A stretch of DNA of 64,000 nt, from contig NZ_JAKZKW010000006.1 of assembly GCF_022808695.1 (NCBI RefSeq), positions 1 to 64,000 of the forward strand, given 5' to 3'. Numbering within the stretch: position 1 is the first letter of the stretch; each line of letters begins with the position of its first letter. This DNA comes from Fundidesulfovibrio soli (GTDB taxonomy: Bacteria; Desulfobacterota; Desulfovibrionia; Desulfovibrionales; Desulfovibrionaceae). A program made the translations under genes and the position numbers. The notes below the pieces were generated by a model that did not search any database, was not told the origin of the DNA, and saw only the letters and a list, made by a program, of their open reading frames with translations. Of the stretch, positions 1 to 8,715 are shown one piece after another.

Positions 1-97
1 GGGGTACACCCGATCCCATTCCGAACTCGGAAGTTAAGCCCTCCATCGCCGATGATACTGCCAGGACCGCTGGTGGGAAAGTAGGTCGCTGCCAGGA
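1..97 (+). rRNA. rrf: 5S ribosomal RNA, 3' part (5' end outside window)
   Basis: The first ~97 bases match bacterial 5S rRNA: a CCGATCCCATTCCGAACTCGG segment early on, GAAGTTAAGCCC after it, and the typical GGGAAAGTAGGTCGCTGCCAGG tail. About 20 bases of the 5' end are missing because the window begins inside the gene. It is presumably the last gene of an rRNA operon lying upstream of the window, since a strong terminator follows at once. Confidence 0.93.
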
Positions 98-110
98 TCC
101 TTTTCCCAAA

Positions 111-142
111 CAGAAAGGCCCGTCTAACGACGGGCCTTTCTG
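111..142 (+). terminator. Intrinsic terminator of the rRNA operon
   Basis: A perfect 14-bp stem (111-124 paired with 129-142) with a TAAC loop lies 14 bases after the 5S gene. The descending arm contains CCTTTCTG, with no long T tract behind it. Its position makes it the rRNA operon terminator. Confidence 0.85.
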
Positions 143-574
143 CGTTGGGGATGGAAGGAGACCGCTTCCATTTCGCTGGGGAGTGTGGGAAATCAAGGCG
201 GATCGCTGAGACTGGCTCCAGCGGTCGAGAGGCTCCGCTCCCATGGCGCTTCGATGAGCGGGGCGGGTGAGGGCATGACGTGGCGCCCAGGATTCTGATT
301 CAATCCAGTGTTTGAGACATATCGTTTTGAGCCCCTATCGGCCTGAGAAAGCGCGCACGCATCCTGCATGAGTCCATTGAATTCGCCTGGTTGATGGAAA
401 TTCCAACTCGTATGCATTCAGGATTTACCAAGCGCTTTGTGTACGATTATGCTCCTTCTGGGCATTCCCGATCTAGGGTGGCTACGGTTTCTTACCGAAC
501 TGAAACCCGGAATCCCTGCAAACCACCTTGTAATCGCTGCCCCAATCAATACCTCTTGCGTGGAGGTCATTTCA
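143..574. other. Gene-free stretch after the rRNA operon
   Basis: About 430 bases without a convincing coding region. The short open frames here have no ribosome binding site and no protein-like composition. I see no clear promoter or repeat. Confidence 0.5.
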
Positions 575-955
575 ATGAACTTTGCCGCGATGGAACAGAG
601 CCTGAAGCTCAAACTGCTCGGGGTGTCCATCCTTGTAATAGGTGTGGGAATAGGGCTGGCCGTGTACCTGAATGCCGGGTCGCACGCAGGCCCTGTGTCT
701 GGCTACGAATTGACCGACAGTGGCGCATACCCCCTCAGCCCATTCGATTCCAAGCAGCAGATGCGCAGCATGGAGCTGTATGGCGGCAAGATGGGCGTGA
801 TGATGTACCAGTTCGCCATTTGGTTCGGCGGCCTCTGGCAGGGCAGGAACTTGGCCAGGATGATCTGGATTCTGTCGGCAGCCGCTGCCTGGGTCTGTTT
901 TTATCTGGCGCGGCGTTCCACCGCTACGGGGCAGGAGAGCGACGGGCCCCGGTAA
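575..955 (+). CDS. Small hypothetical membrane protein (126 aa)
   Basis: I do not recognise the family. The start is set at ATG 575 because GGAGG (562-566) sits 8 bases upstream; the same frame is open further upstream but without a binding site. The protein has a hydrophobic helix at about residues 11-32 (LGVSILVIGVGIGLAVYL), a polar middle part, and a second hydrophobic stretch near residues 95-112 (ILSAAAAWVCFYLA). This suggests two membrane helices with a soluble loop of ~55 residues between them. It stands alone, and converges on roo with a hairpin between the two genes. Confidence 0.6.
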   Translation: MNFAAMEQSLKLKLLGVSILVIGVGIGLAVYLNAGSHAGPVSGYELTDSGAYPLSPFDSKQQMRSMELYGGKMGVMMYQFAIWFGGLWQGRNLARMIWILSAAAAWVCFYLARRSTATGQESDGPR

Positions 956-1030
956 GGCGGGAATTCCATCCAAGCTGCCGCCCCATGCATCACCAGCCAA
1001 AGGGCGGGGGTATTCCGTCATGAGGTCCGG

Positions 1031-1090
1031 GGCGCAGCCATTCCCGTTGGAAAGTCATCAGCGCCGGGAATGGCCGCGCCCGACCGCCCC
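1031..1090. terminator. Long-loop hairpin between convergent genes
   Basis: GCCATTCCCG (1037-1046) pairs perfectly with CGGGAATGGC (1075-1084), extended by GGCGC (1031-1035) with GCGCC (1086-1090) past a small bulge. The loop is 28 bases. It lies between the small membrane protein gene and roo, which point at each other, so it may end transcription from both sides. There is no T tract, so this role is inferred from position. Confidence 0.45.
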
Positions 1091-1093
1091 ACT

Positions 1094-2290
1094 TCAGCCT
1101 GCCAGCATCGCCCCCAGCGCCTCGCCGTAGGCCACGCACTGCCGCTCACCTTCGGCGTCGGGCTGCCAAAGCATCTTGAGCCCCGGCTGCATCACCTCGA
1201 ATCCGCACCCCCCGAGCGCCTCCTCGATATGCTTCACGGATTCACCGCTCCAGCCGTAGGAACCGAACGCCGCGGCCTTCTTGTTCTTGAAGGCCAAGCC
1301 GCGCATCTCTTCCAGGAGCGCCGCGACCGAACTGAGGATGCCTCTGTTGATGGTTGAGGAGCCCACGAGCACGGCCTTGGACTTGAAAACCTCGGTTATG
1401 GCGTCGTTCTTGTCGCTTTTGCCGATGTTCACGCACTTCACGGCCAGCCCGGGGGCGGCGGCTTTGACGCCCTGCGCGATAAGCTCCGCCATGCGCCTGG
1501 TGGCGTTCCACATGGTGTCATAGAGGATGACGACCTGCTCCTCCTGGTAGTCGCTGGCCCATTTGAGGTACGCCTCGGCGATCTGCATGGGGTTGTCGCG
1601 CCAGATGACGCCGTGGCTCGGGCAGATCATCTTCAATGGCAGGTTCAGCCCGACGAACTCCTGTATCTTCCTGGTTACCAGTTTGCTGAAGGGCGTCAGG
1701 ATGTTGGCGTAGTATTTCATGGCCTCCTGGAACAGCTCGCAGGTGTCCACGGTGTCGTTGTAGAGTCCTTCGCTGGCCAGGTGCTGCCCGAAGGCGTCGT
1801 TGCTGAAGAGGATGGCCTCACCTGTGAGATAGGACATCATGGTGTCCGGCCAATGCAGCATCGGTGCTTCAACGAACACGAGATCCAGGCCCTGGCCGAT
1901 GTTCAACGTGTCCCCGGTCTTCACCGGGTGGAAGTTCCAGTCCCTATGGTACATGCCGCGCATGGATTTCACGCCGTTGGCCGTACAGTAGATCGGCACG
2001 TCCGGGATGTGCCGCATCACCTCGCACAAGGCCCCGCTGTGGTCCGGCTCGGCATGGTTCATCACCACATAGTCGATGCTGTCCAGATCCACTTCGGCAG
2101 CGAGGGAGGCCACATATTCATGTGAGAAGGGCGACCACACCGTGTCCATGAGCACGGTCTTCTCCGCGCGGAGCAGATAGGAATTGTAGGAGGAGCCCCT
2201 GTGCGTGCTGTACTCCTCGCCGTGGAATTTCCTCAGTTCCCAGTCGGTCTTGCCGACCCAGGTGACGACGTCGCTGATCCGGACGGGCAT
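1094..2290 (-). CDS. roo: Rubredoxin:oxygen oxidoreductase (flavodiiron protein)
   Basis: Flavodiiron proteins take electrons, usually from rubredoxin, and reduce O2 to water (or NO to N2O) in the cytoplasm of anaerobes. At 398 residues the length is normal. The N-terminal ~250 residues are a metallo-beta-lactamase-like domain with the diiron signature NHAEPDHSG (H-x-E-x-D-H, about residues 78-84) and further ligands in SNDAFGQH and CPSHG. The C-terminal ~145 residues are flavodoxin-like, with VILYDTMWNATRRMA as the FMN phosphate loop and FGSYGWSGES further on. The start has AGGAGAG just upstream. No rubredoxin gene is adjacent, and no rubredoxin domain is fused on. Assignment to oxygen rather than NO reduction follows the Desulfovibrio relatives. 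Confidence 0.93.
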   Translation of the reverse strand: MPVRISDVVTWVGKTDWELRKFHGEEYSTHRGSSYNSYLLRAEKTVLMDTVWSPFSHEYVASLAAEVDLDSIDYVVMNHAEPDHSGALCEVMRHIPDVPIYCTANGVKSMRGMYHRDWNFHPVKTGDTLNIGQGLDLVFVEAPMLHWPDTMMSYLTGEAILFSNDAFGQHLASEGLYNDTVDTCELFQEAMKYYANILTPFSKLVTRKIQEFVGLNLPLKMICPSHGVIWRDNPMQIAEAYLKWASDYQEEQVVILYDTMWNATRRMAELIAQGVKAAAPGLAVKCVNIGKSDKNDAITEVFKSKAVLVGSSTINRGILSSVAALLEEMRGLAFKNKKAAAFGSYGWSGESVKHIEEALGGCGFEVMQPGLKMLWQPDAEGERQCVAYGEALGAMLAG

Positions 2291-2397
2291 AGTTCTCTCC
2301 TCGCGGGTTGCGGCGGGCTCCGCCCTGCCGTTGTGTATTCAGGCGGTTGTTGCGCGCTTGGCAATGGCCCGGCGCATGAACCGCCCCGTGTCGGCAA

Positions 2398-3360
2398 TCA
2401 ATAGTAGTTGCGCAGCTTGAGCTCCACGGGGTGCGGCCTGAGGTAGGCCTGCTCCGCCAGGTAGGCCACGCAGTGCTTGCGGACGTGGTGGTTGATGAGT
2501 GTCAGCGGCACGATCAGGGGCGTGAGGCCTTGGCGGTACTCCTCGATGACCTCCGCAAGTTCCTGGCGCTCGTCGGGCGATGTGAGCTTCTTGAAGTATC
2601 CGGCCATGTGCTGCAGCACGTTCACGTGCTTGCGTACGGTGGCCAGGATGGAGGTGGTTTTCAGCAAGAGTATCTCGTACTCCTCCAGGGTGTTGGCGAG
2701 GTTCTCCCGCGTGACGGCGGCCACGAGCTTGCCCATGAGCCGCGCGTTTTCCGGGCTGTGGGCCATGAGCAGCAGCTTGTGGCTGGCCTGGAAGGCGATC
2801 AGGGACTTCACGCCCGCCCCCTCGCGGATGGCCCGGACCGTCTCGCGCCAGCGGCGCAGCACGAAGATGCGCTCGATGAAGTTCTCGCGCAGCCGAGCGT
2901 CATTGAGGCGGCCGTCCTCCTCCACGGGGAGCATGGGGAAGCGCTTCATGAAGGCCGCGGCGAAGATGCCGACCCCCTTGTTCGCCGCCGCGCCGCCCTT
3001 CTCGGGATAGACCTTCACGCGCTCCATGCCCGATGACGGCGAACGGCTTTTGAAAATGAATCCGCACAAGTCCTGACCGGCCAGGTCATCCAGACGCTTG
3101 GCGGCCCAATCCTTCATGGCCCCGGTCATGTCGCGGCCGGTTTGAATAGTGACCAGCCTGGGGTCGTCGGGGTCGCCCACCAGGCGCATGGCCTCGCGGG
3201 GGATGCCGAAGCCTGCCTCGGCCTCGGGGCACACGGGTACGAAGGACACATGCCTGCCCAGTTCGCCGGTGATCCAGCGGTCGTGCTTGTGGCCGCCGTC
3301 ATAGCGGACGGGATGGCCGAGCAGGCAGGCGCTCACGCCGATGCGCAGGGGTGATTCCAT
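2398..3360 (-). CDS. DUF523-DUF1722 fusion protein
   Basis: Residues ~5-155 are a DUF523 domain (VSACLLGHPVRYDGG near the start, VPVCPE, then FKSRSPSSGMERVKVY), and residues ~190-315 are a DUF1722 domain (ENFIERIFVLRRWRE, FQASHKLLLMAHSPE, HYVRKH-like end). The fused form of about 320 residues is common in bacteria; its biochemical role is not established. The conserved cysteines near the N-terminus suggest metal or sulfur chemistry, but that is inference. The ATG is preceded by AAGGAG eight bases away. It is co-directional with roo and upstream of it by ~107 bases, so the two may share a transcript. Confidence 0.85.
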   Translation of the reverse strand: MESPLRIGVSACLLGHPVRYDGGHKHDRWITGELGRHVSFVPVCPEAEAGFGIPREAMRLVGDPDDPRLVTIQTGRDMTGAMKDWAAKRLDDLAGQDLCGFIFKSRSPSSGMERVKVYPEKGGAAANKGVGIFAAAFMKRFPMLPVEEDGRLNDARLRENFIERIFVLRRWRETVRAIREGAGVKSLIAFQASHKLLLMAHSPENARLMGKLVAAVTRENLANTLEEYEILLLKTTSILATVRKHVNVLQHMAGYFKKLTSPDERQELAEVIEEYRQGLTPLIVPLTLINHHVRKHCVAYLAEQAYLRPHPVELKLRNYY

Positions 3361-3490
3361 TGGGGGCGCTCCTTTGGCCGGCGGATGGCCGTTCCGGGGC
3401 GGGATAACGCGCTCCGCGCTCCTTGCAATAGGGCGCGGAAGAACGTAGAGACCCCTTCCTACCCAATTATCGCCGGAAGTGGAACTCTCG

Positions 3491-4111
3491 ATGCCTGATT
3501 GCCAAATTGAAGCCGTCCTGCTCGATTTCGGCGGCGTGATCGCCGAGGAAGGATTCGCCGGGGGCGTGAAGGCCCTGGCGGCCCGTCACGGCCAGGAGCC
3601 GCACGCGCTCTGGCAGGCCGGGCTCAAAGCCGTGTGGGACAGCGGCTATGTGTTCGGGCGCGCCGACGAGGCCGCGTTCTGGACCCTGTTCAAAGAGCGT
3701 ACAGGCATCGAGGGCGACAGCGACATGTGGCGTGAAGACATCCTCTCCCGCTTCGTGCTGCGGCCCTGGATGCTGGAGCTGGCCGACCGCCTGCGCGGCA
3801 TGGGCTTGCGCACGGCCATCCTCTCCGATCAGACGGATTGGCTGGCCCTCATGGACGAGCGCCACGGGTTTTTCAAGCATTTCGACAAGGTGTACAACAG
3901 CTACAACCACGCCATGACCAAGCTGGAGCCGCGCTTCTTCCTCATGGCCCTGGCAGACCTGGGTGTTCGCCCCGAACACGCCCTGTTTGTGGACGACAAC
4001 TCCGGCAACGTGGCCCGGGCCCGCGAGCTGGGCCTCAAGGCCATACTCTATGAAACCCGGTCCGGCTTCGAGCGGGAGCTTCGGGCCATCTGCCCCGAAG
4101 CCCTGAGCTAG
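3491..4111 (+). CDS. HAD-superfamily hydrolase
   Basis: A 206-residue haloacid-dehalogenase-like phosphatase. Motif I is LLDFGGVIAEEG (nucleophile Asp; the usual second Asp is Gly here, as in several HAD-IA members), motif II is AILSDQTD, and motif IV is ALFVDDNSGNVARARELG. The cap-like insertion follows motif I, as in HAD-IA phosphatases such as YihX and epoxide-hydrolase-like proteins. ATG 3491 is used; a GTG in frame at 3479 is a possible alternative. The gene is followed closely by psd and could be its operon leader. The substrate cannot be told from sequence. Confidence 0.82.
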   Translation: MPDCQIEAVLLDFGGVIAEEGFAGGVKALAARHGQEPHALWQAGLKAVWDSGYVFGRADEAAFWTLFKERTGIEGDSDMWREDILSRFVLRPWMLELADRLRGMGLRTAILSDQTDWLALMDERHGFFKHFDKVYNSYNHAMTKLEPRFFLMALADLGVRPEHALFVDDNSGNVARARELGLKAILYETRSGFERELRAICPEALS

Positions 4112-4165
4112 ACCCGCGTGACTCGGCACAATAATCAGGCACAATCATCAGGAAGGATAGCCCCG

Positions 4166-4810
4166 ATGCGTAAACCCTCGATCTCCATGACTCCCGAAGG
4201 CTGGCCTTCCATCTTCCTGGCCACCACGGCCACCATTGTGTTCGCCGTGCTTGGCTGGTGCTGGGCCGCGCTGGCTGGCCTTGCCGTCGTGGCCCTGCTG
4301 GTGAACTTCTTCCGCGACCCCGAGCGCTTCGTGCCCTCCGAGCCCGGGCTGGCCGTGGCCCCGGCCGACGGCAGGGTCATCAAGGTCGGCCCCGCCATGG
4401 ACCCCATCTCCGGCGAGGAGCGCACCGTGGTCTGCATCTTCATGAACGTGTTCAACGTGCACGTGAACAGGGCCTGCGTGACCGGGCGCGTGAGCGCCAT
4501 GCGCTACTGGGAAGGCAAATACTTCAACGCCAGCTTCGACAAGGCCTCTGAGCACAACGAGCGCATGGCCCTGCAGCTGACCGGCGAGGAGGGCGACACC
4601 TGGACCATGGTGCAGATCGCTGGCCTCATCGCCCGGCGCATCATCCCCTGGGCCCAGATGGGCGACCACCTGGAGCGCGGCCAGCGCTATGGCATGATCA
4701 AGTTCGGTTCGCGGGTTGACGTCTATTTGCCGAGAGACTATCATCCTGCTGTAACAGTCGGGACGCGCACAGCGGCCGGACAGACCGTGATCGCCACGCG
4801 CCAGGGGTAA
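4166..4810 (+). CDS. psd: Phosphatidylserine decarboxylase
   Basis: It converts phosphatidylserine to phosphatidylethanolamine at the inner membrane. This is the short (~214 residue) form. It has an N-terminal double hydrophobic segment (about residues 10-45), then the FFRDPERFVP, APADGRV and NVFNVHVNR motifs. Near the end is KFGSRVDVYLP, where the Gly-Ser bond is the expected self-cleavage site giving the pyruvoyl cofactor. Start at ATG 4166 is supported by GGAAGG eight bases upstream; an upstream GTG at 4118 has no such site. It is followed after 30 bases by pssA, the enzyme that makes its substrate. Confidence 0.93.
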   Translation: MRKPSISMTPEGWPSIFLATTATIVFAVLGWCWAALAGLAVVALLVNFFRDPERFVPSEPGLAVAPADGRVIKVGPAMDPISGEERTVVCIFMNVFNVHVNRACVTGRVSAMRYWEGKYFNASFDKASEHNERMALQLTGEEGDTWTMVQIAGLIARRIIPWAQMGDHLERGQRYGMIKFGSRVDVYLPRDYHPAVTVGTRTAAGQTVIATRQG

Positions 4811-4840
4811 GGCCCGGCCAGCGGACACGATGAAGGCATA

Positions 4841-5602
4841 ATGGAACAACCCGTCAAGAAGACACCCGCCCGGGGGGTGTACATCCTCCCCAACCTGCTC
4901 ACCACCGCGAGCCTGTTCTCCGGCTTCATGGGCATGTTGTGGGCTATTTCAGGCCAGTTCGAGCATACGGCCGTCGCCATTCTGGTCAGCTGCGTGTTCG
5001 ACGGGCTGGACGGCAAGGTCGCCCGGTTGACCGGCACCAGCTCCGACTTCGGCGTCCAGTACGACTCCCTTGCCGACCTGGTGGCCTTCGGCGTCACTCC
5101 CGCCATCATGGTCTACCAGTGGGAGCTTTCCCGCTTCGGGCACCTGGGACTCATGGCCTCCTTCCTGCTGGTGGCCTGCGGGGCGCTGCGCCTTGCCCGC
5201 TTCAACGTGATCACCAAGACGGCCAACAAGAAGTTCTTCCTGGGCCTGCCCATCCCGGCGCAGGCCTGCACCGTGGCCACCTTCTACCTCTTCGCCCAGT
5301 ATCTCCCGTCGGAGTGGAACTCCTTCATGCCCAAGTTCTGCCTGGGCCTGGTGTATCTGCTCTCCTTCCTGATGGTCAGCCGCGTCCGCTACGCCTCCTT
5401 CAAGGAGTACGGGCTCATCAAAGCCCACCCCTTCTCCATGATGGTCACGGCCATCCTCATCTTCGTGCTCGTCGCCTCGCAGCCCAAGCTGCTGGGCTTC
5501 ATCCTCTTCGCCGGGTACATCCTCTCCGGCATCTTCTACACTTACGTGATCCTGCCCCGCCGCGCCTCGCTACGAGAGCCTTCCGAAGAGCTCTCATCCT
5601 AA
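4841..5602 (+). CDS. pssA: CDP-diacylglycerol--serine O-phosphatidyltransferase
   Basis: It makes phosphatidylserine from CDP-diacylglycerol and serine. It carries the CDP-alcohol phosphatidyltransferase signature D-G-x2-D-G-x2-A-R-x8-G-x3-D-x3-D, visible as DGLDGKVARLTGTSSDFG followed by QYDSLAD. Around it are several hydrophobic helices typical of the type II PssA, and its length (253 residues) is normal. It sits directly downstream of psd, so the two consecutive steps of phosphatidylethanolamine synthesis are made together. leuA follows after ~110 bases. Confidence 0.94.
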   Translation: MEQPVKKTPARGVYILPNLLTTASLFSGFMGMLWAISGQFEHTAVAILVSCVFDGLDGKVARLTGTSSDFGVQYDSLADLVAFGVTPAIMVYQWELSRFGHLGLMASFLLVACGALRLARFNVITKTANKKFFLGLPIPAQACTVATFYLFAQYLPSEWNSFMPKFCLGLVYLLSFLMVSRVRYASFKEYGLIKAHPFSMMVTAILIFVLVASQPKLLGFILFAGYILSGIFYTYVILPRRASLREPSEELSS

Positions 5603-5633
5603 CAGAACACCCTCTTTTTTGCGATTTAGGCAA

Positions 5634-5662
5634 TTGTCAACCGGAAGCGAGTCAGCTAGTAA
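5634..5662 (+). promoter_or_regulatory. Possible sigma-70-like promoter upstream of leuA
   Basis: TTGTCA (5634-5639) and TAGTAA (5657-5662) are separated by 17 bases. The -35 box is good and the -10 box is weak. The pssA-leuA gap is long enough for a separate promoter, but read-through from pssA is also possible. I see no T-box or leader-peptide attenuator here. Confidence 0.3.
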
Positions 5663-5713
5663 AGCCTTCCGGCCCGGTTCCTTACCTCGTTTCCTCTAAT
5701 GTGGAGAAACAGT

Positions 5714-7249
5714 ATGTCCAATCGTGTCATCATTTTCGACACAACCCTGCGTGACGGCGAGCAGTCTCCTGGCGCGACCATGAACCAGGGCGAGAAGATC
5801 CGGCTTGCCCAGCAGCTTGAAATCCTCGGGGTGGACGTCATCGAGGCCGGATTCCCGGCCGCCAGCGAGGGTGATTTCCAGGCCGTGCAGGCCATCGCCT
5901 CCACCGTGAAGAACGTCACCGTAGCCGGATTGTGCCGCGCGCTGACCTCCGACATCCAGCGCTGCCACGACGCCATCAAGGGCGCCAAACGGCCGCGCAT
6001 CCACACCTTCCTGGCCACCTCGCCCCTGCACATGCAGCACAAGCTGGGCAAGAGCCCCGAACAGGTGCTGGAGATGATCGAGAAGGCCGTGAGCTTCGCC
6101 GCCTCCCTGACGCCTGACGTGGAGTTCTCCTGCGAGGACGCCTCCCGCTCGGAGCGGCCCTTCCTGGCCGTGGCCGTCGAGAAGGCCATCGCCGCAGGCG
6201 CCACCACCATCAACATTCCGGACACCGTGGGCTACGCCCAGCCGCAGGAGTTCCACGAGCTCATCAAGTTCCTGCTGGCGACGGTGCCCAACGCCTCCAA
6301 GGCGATATTCAGCGTGCACTGCCACAACGACCTGGGTCTGGCCGCCGCCAACACCCTGGCGGCCCTCTCCGCCGGAGCGCGCCAGGCCGAGGTGACCCTG
6401 TGCGGCATCGGCGAGCGCGCGGGCAACGCCTCCATCGAGGAGGTGTCCATGGCCCTCAAGACGCGCGCCTGCTACTACAACCTGGAGACGGGCATCAAGA
6501 GCGAGCAGATCTACCCCTCCTCTCGCCTGCTCTCCATGATCATCGGCCAGCCCATCCCGCCCTACAAGCCTATCATCGGCGGCAACGCCTTCGCCCACGA
6601 ATCGGGCATCCACCAGGCGGGCGTGCTCAAGTGCGCCGAGACCTACGAGATCATGACCCCTCAGTCCGTTGGCCGCGCCGGCAACGAGATGGTGCTGGGC
6701 AAGCACTCCGGGCGCAACGCCGTGAAGGCCCGCCTGGACGAGTTGGGCTTCACCCTCACGGATGAGCAGGTCAACCAGGTCACCGAGGCGGTGAAGGAAC
6801 TGGCGGACAAGAAGAAGAACATCTTCTCCGAGGACGTGGAAGCCCTCGTCCTGGAGAAGATCTACCGCATGCCGGACAAGTACAGATTCAAGCACCTCTC
6901 CGTGCTCTCGGGCAACATGGCTATGCCCCCCACGGCAGCCCTGTCCATCGAGGTGGACGGCGAGGAGCGTAAGCTCGCGGCTTTCGGCGTCGGACCCATC
7001 GACGCCGTGTTCAACACAATCAGCCAACTTACGGGGCGCAACCCCGTGCTCAAACAGTACGCGGTCAACGCCGTCACCGGCGGCACCGACGCCCAGGGCG
7101 AGGTGACCGTGCGACTGGAAGAGGGCGGCCACAAGTCAGTCGGCCGAAGCTCGGACAGCGACGTGATCGTCGCCAGCGCCAAAGCTTTCATCAATGCCCT
7201 CAACCGGTTGGCCAAAAAGGAGGAAGAAAGGGAATGCGCCAAACTTTAG
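5714..7249 (+). CDS. leuA: 2-isopropylmalate synthase
   Basis: First committed step of leucine synthesis: acetyl-CoA plus 2-oxoisovalerate gives 2-isopropylmalate. The protein has 511 residues. The HMGL-like TIM barrel starts with FDTTLRDGEQSPGATM and carries the metal-binding VHCHNDLGLA (H-x-H-N). The C-terminal ~120 residues form the LeuA allosteric domain, the usual site of leucine feedback. ATG 5714 is preceded by GGAG; the frame extends five codons further upstream without better support. leuC begins inside its last codons, so the two are translationally linked. Confidence 0.97.
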   Translation: MSNRVIIFDTTLRDGEQSPGATMNQGEKIRLAQQLEILGVDVIEAGFPAASEGDFQAVQAIASTVKNVTVAGLCRALTSDIQRCHDAIKGAKRPRIHTFLATSPLHMQHKLGKSPEQVLEMIEKAVSFAASLTPDVEFSCEDASRSERPFLAVAVEKAIAAGATTINIPDTVGYAQPQEFHELIKFLLATVPNASKAIFSVHCHNDLGLAAANTLAALSAGARQAEVTLCGIGERAGNASIEEVSMALKTRACYYNLETGIKSEQIYPSSRLLSMIIGQPIPPYKPIIGGNAFAHESGIHQAGVLKCAETYEIMTPQSVGRAGNEMVLGKHSGRNAVKARLDELGFTLTDEQVNQVTEAVKELADKKKNIFSEDVEALVLEKIYRMPDKYRFKHLSVLSGNMAMPPTAALSIEVDGEERKLAAFGVGPIDAVFNTISQLTGRNPVLKQYAVNAVTGGTDAQGEVTVRLEEGGHKSVGRSSDSDVIVASAKAFINALNRLAKKEEERECAKL

Positions 7250-8493
7250 CCCAGAAGATTCTGCAGCGTCATACGGATGAAACCGTCAGCCAGGACGGCC
7301 AGATCGTCCGTTGCCGCGTAAGCCTCGTGCTGGCCAACGACATCACCGCCCCCCTGGCCATCAAGAGCTTCAACAAGATGGGCGCCGCCGAAGTGTTCGA
7401 CAAGGACAAGATCGCCCTCGTATGCGACCACTTCACCCCCAACAAGGACATCGACTCCGCCGAGCAGGTCAAGGTGGTGCGCGAGTTCGCCATGGCCAAG
7501 GGCATCACCCACTACTACGAGGGCGGCGACTGCGGCGTGGAGCACGCCCTGCTGCCCGAACTGGGCCTGGTGGGCCCCGGCGACGTAGTGATCGGCGCTG
7601 ACTCCCACACCTGCACGTACGGCGGCTTGGGCGCCTTCGCCACGGGCATGGGCTCCACGGACATCGCCGCGGCCATGGTCATGGGCGAGACCTGGTTCAA
7701 GGTTCCCCCCACCATCCGCGTGGTGCTCGAAGGCACCCTCCCCAAGTGGATCGGCGGCAAGGACATCATTCTGGAGCTCATCGGCATGATCGGCGTGTCC
7801 GGCGCGCTGTACAAGGCCCTGGAGTTCGCGGGCCCCGTGGTGGAGCAGCTCTCCATCGAGCAGCGCATGACCATGTCCAACATGGCCATCGAGGCGGGCG
7901 GCAAGGTCGGCCTGTTCCCCGTGGACGCCAAGACCCTGGCCTACGCCAAGGCCGCTGGCCGCACCGGCGACACCGAGCTGTACGCCGACGAGGGCGCGCA
8001 CTACGAGCGCGAGGTGGTCATCGACTGCTCCAAGCTCACCCCCCGCGTGGCCTGCCCGCACCTGCCTGACAACGTGAAGCCCGTGGACGAGTGCGCCGGC
8101 ATCCGCATCGACCAGTCCATCATCGGTTCCTGCACCAACGGCCGCATCGAGGACATGCGCGAAGCCGCCGCCGTGCTCAAGGGCCGCAAGGTGGCCAAAC
8201 ACGTGCGCTGCATCGTGCTGCCCGCCACCCCCACGATCTGGAAGCAGGCCCTCAAGGAAGGGCTGCTGGAGATCTTCATGGACTCCGGTTGCGTAGTCGG
8301 CCCGCCGACCTGCGGCCCCTGCCTGGGCGGCCACATGGGCATTCTGGCGGCCGGTGAGCGCTCCATCGCCACCACCAACCGCAACTTCAAGGGGCGCATG
8401 GGCTCGCTGCAGAGCGAAGTCTACCTCTCCGGTCCGGCCGTGGCCGCCGCTTCGGCCATCGCGGGCGAGATCGTCCATCCCGAGAAGATTTAA
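7234..8493 (+). CDS. leuC: 3-isopropylmalate dehydratase large subunit
   Basis: Together with LeuD it isomerises 2- to 3-isopropylmalate using a [4Fe-4S] cluster. At 419 residues it is the shorter LeuC2/homoaconitase-like type. The cluster cysteines are in GSCTNGR and in VVGPPTCGPCLGG. It overlaps leuA by 16 bases and has AAGGAGG (7218-7224) inside the end of leuA. Unlike most leuCD pairs, it is separated from leuD by ~220 bases filled with palindromic DNA. Confidence 0.96.
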   Translation: MRQTLAQKILQRHTDETVSQDGQIVRCRVSLVLANDITAPLAIKSFNKMGAAEVFDKDKIALVCDHFTPNKDIDSAEQVKVVREFAMAKGITHYYEGGDCGVEHALLPELGLVGPGDVVIGADSHTCTYGGLGAFATGMGSTDIAAAMVMGETWFKVPPTIRVVLEGTLPKWIGGKDIILELIGMIGVSGALYKALEFAGPVVEQLSIEQRMTMSNMAIEAGGKVGLFPVDAKTLAYAKAAGRTGDTELYADEGAHYEREVVIDCSKLTPRVACPHLPDNVKPVDECAGIRIDQSIIGSCTNGRIEDMREAAAVLKGRKVAKHVRCIVLPATPTIWKQALKEGLLEIFMDSGCVVGPPTCGPCLGGHMGILAAGERSIATTNRNFKGRMGSLQSEVYLSGPAVAAASAIAGEIVHPEKI

Positions 8494-8510
8494 GAGGAAG
8501 ATTTGGAAGA

Positions 8511-8700
8511 CCGGGGGAAACCTTTTGTGAACAAAAGGTTCTCCCCCGGACCCCCTTCCAAAAAACTTCAATGGGCTTCGCTGATTGAACCGGCGGGGCG
8601 TCGAATGAACGACCAACACCCCTATTGAGGGTCCAGGGGGATCATCCCCCTGGCAGGTCCAGGGCAGCGCCCTGGCGGGGGTGTGGGGGCAGCGCCCCCA
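8511..8700. repeat. Composite palindromic intergenic element between leuC and leuD
   Basis: Four hairpins lie in a row. At 8511-8549 two blocks of 7 and 9 bp pair around a small internal loop, with an A-rich turn. CCAGGGGGAT/ATCCCCCTGG lies at 8633-8653 (10 bp, one-base centre). CCAGGGC-AGC-GCCCTGG lies at 8659-8675, and TGGGGGC-AGC-GCCCCCA at 8684-8700. The last two share an AGC loop, as expected for a repeated palindrome family. The style resembles dispersed palindromes I associate with Desulfovibrio-type intergenic DNA; that cannot be confirmed from one window. No gene is visible in this gap. Confidence 0.75.
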
Positions 8701-8715
8701 CCCAAGGAGAATCAC

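Noticed and set aside
391-1023. 210-codon plus-strand frame over the small membrane protein gene
   Set aside because: Overlaps the frame with the GGAGG-led ATG at 575 and membrane helices; its product is Arg-rich and has no features.
5603-5713. T-box or leucine leader-peptide attenuator before leuA
   Set aside because: No run of Leu codons with competing hairpins and no T-box sequence. The gap is only ~110 bases.
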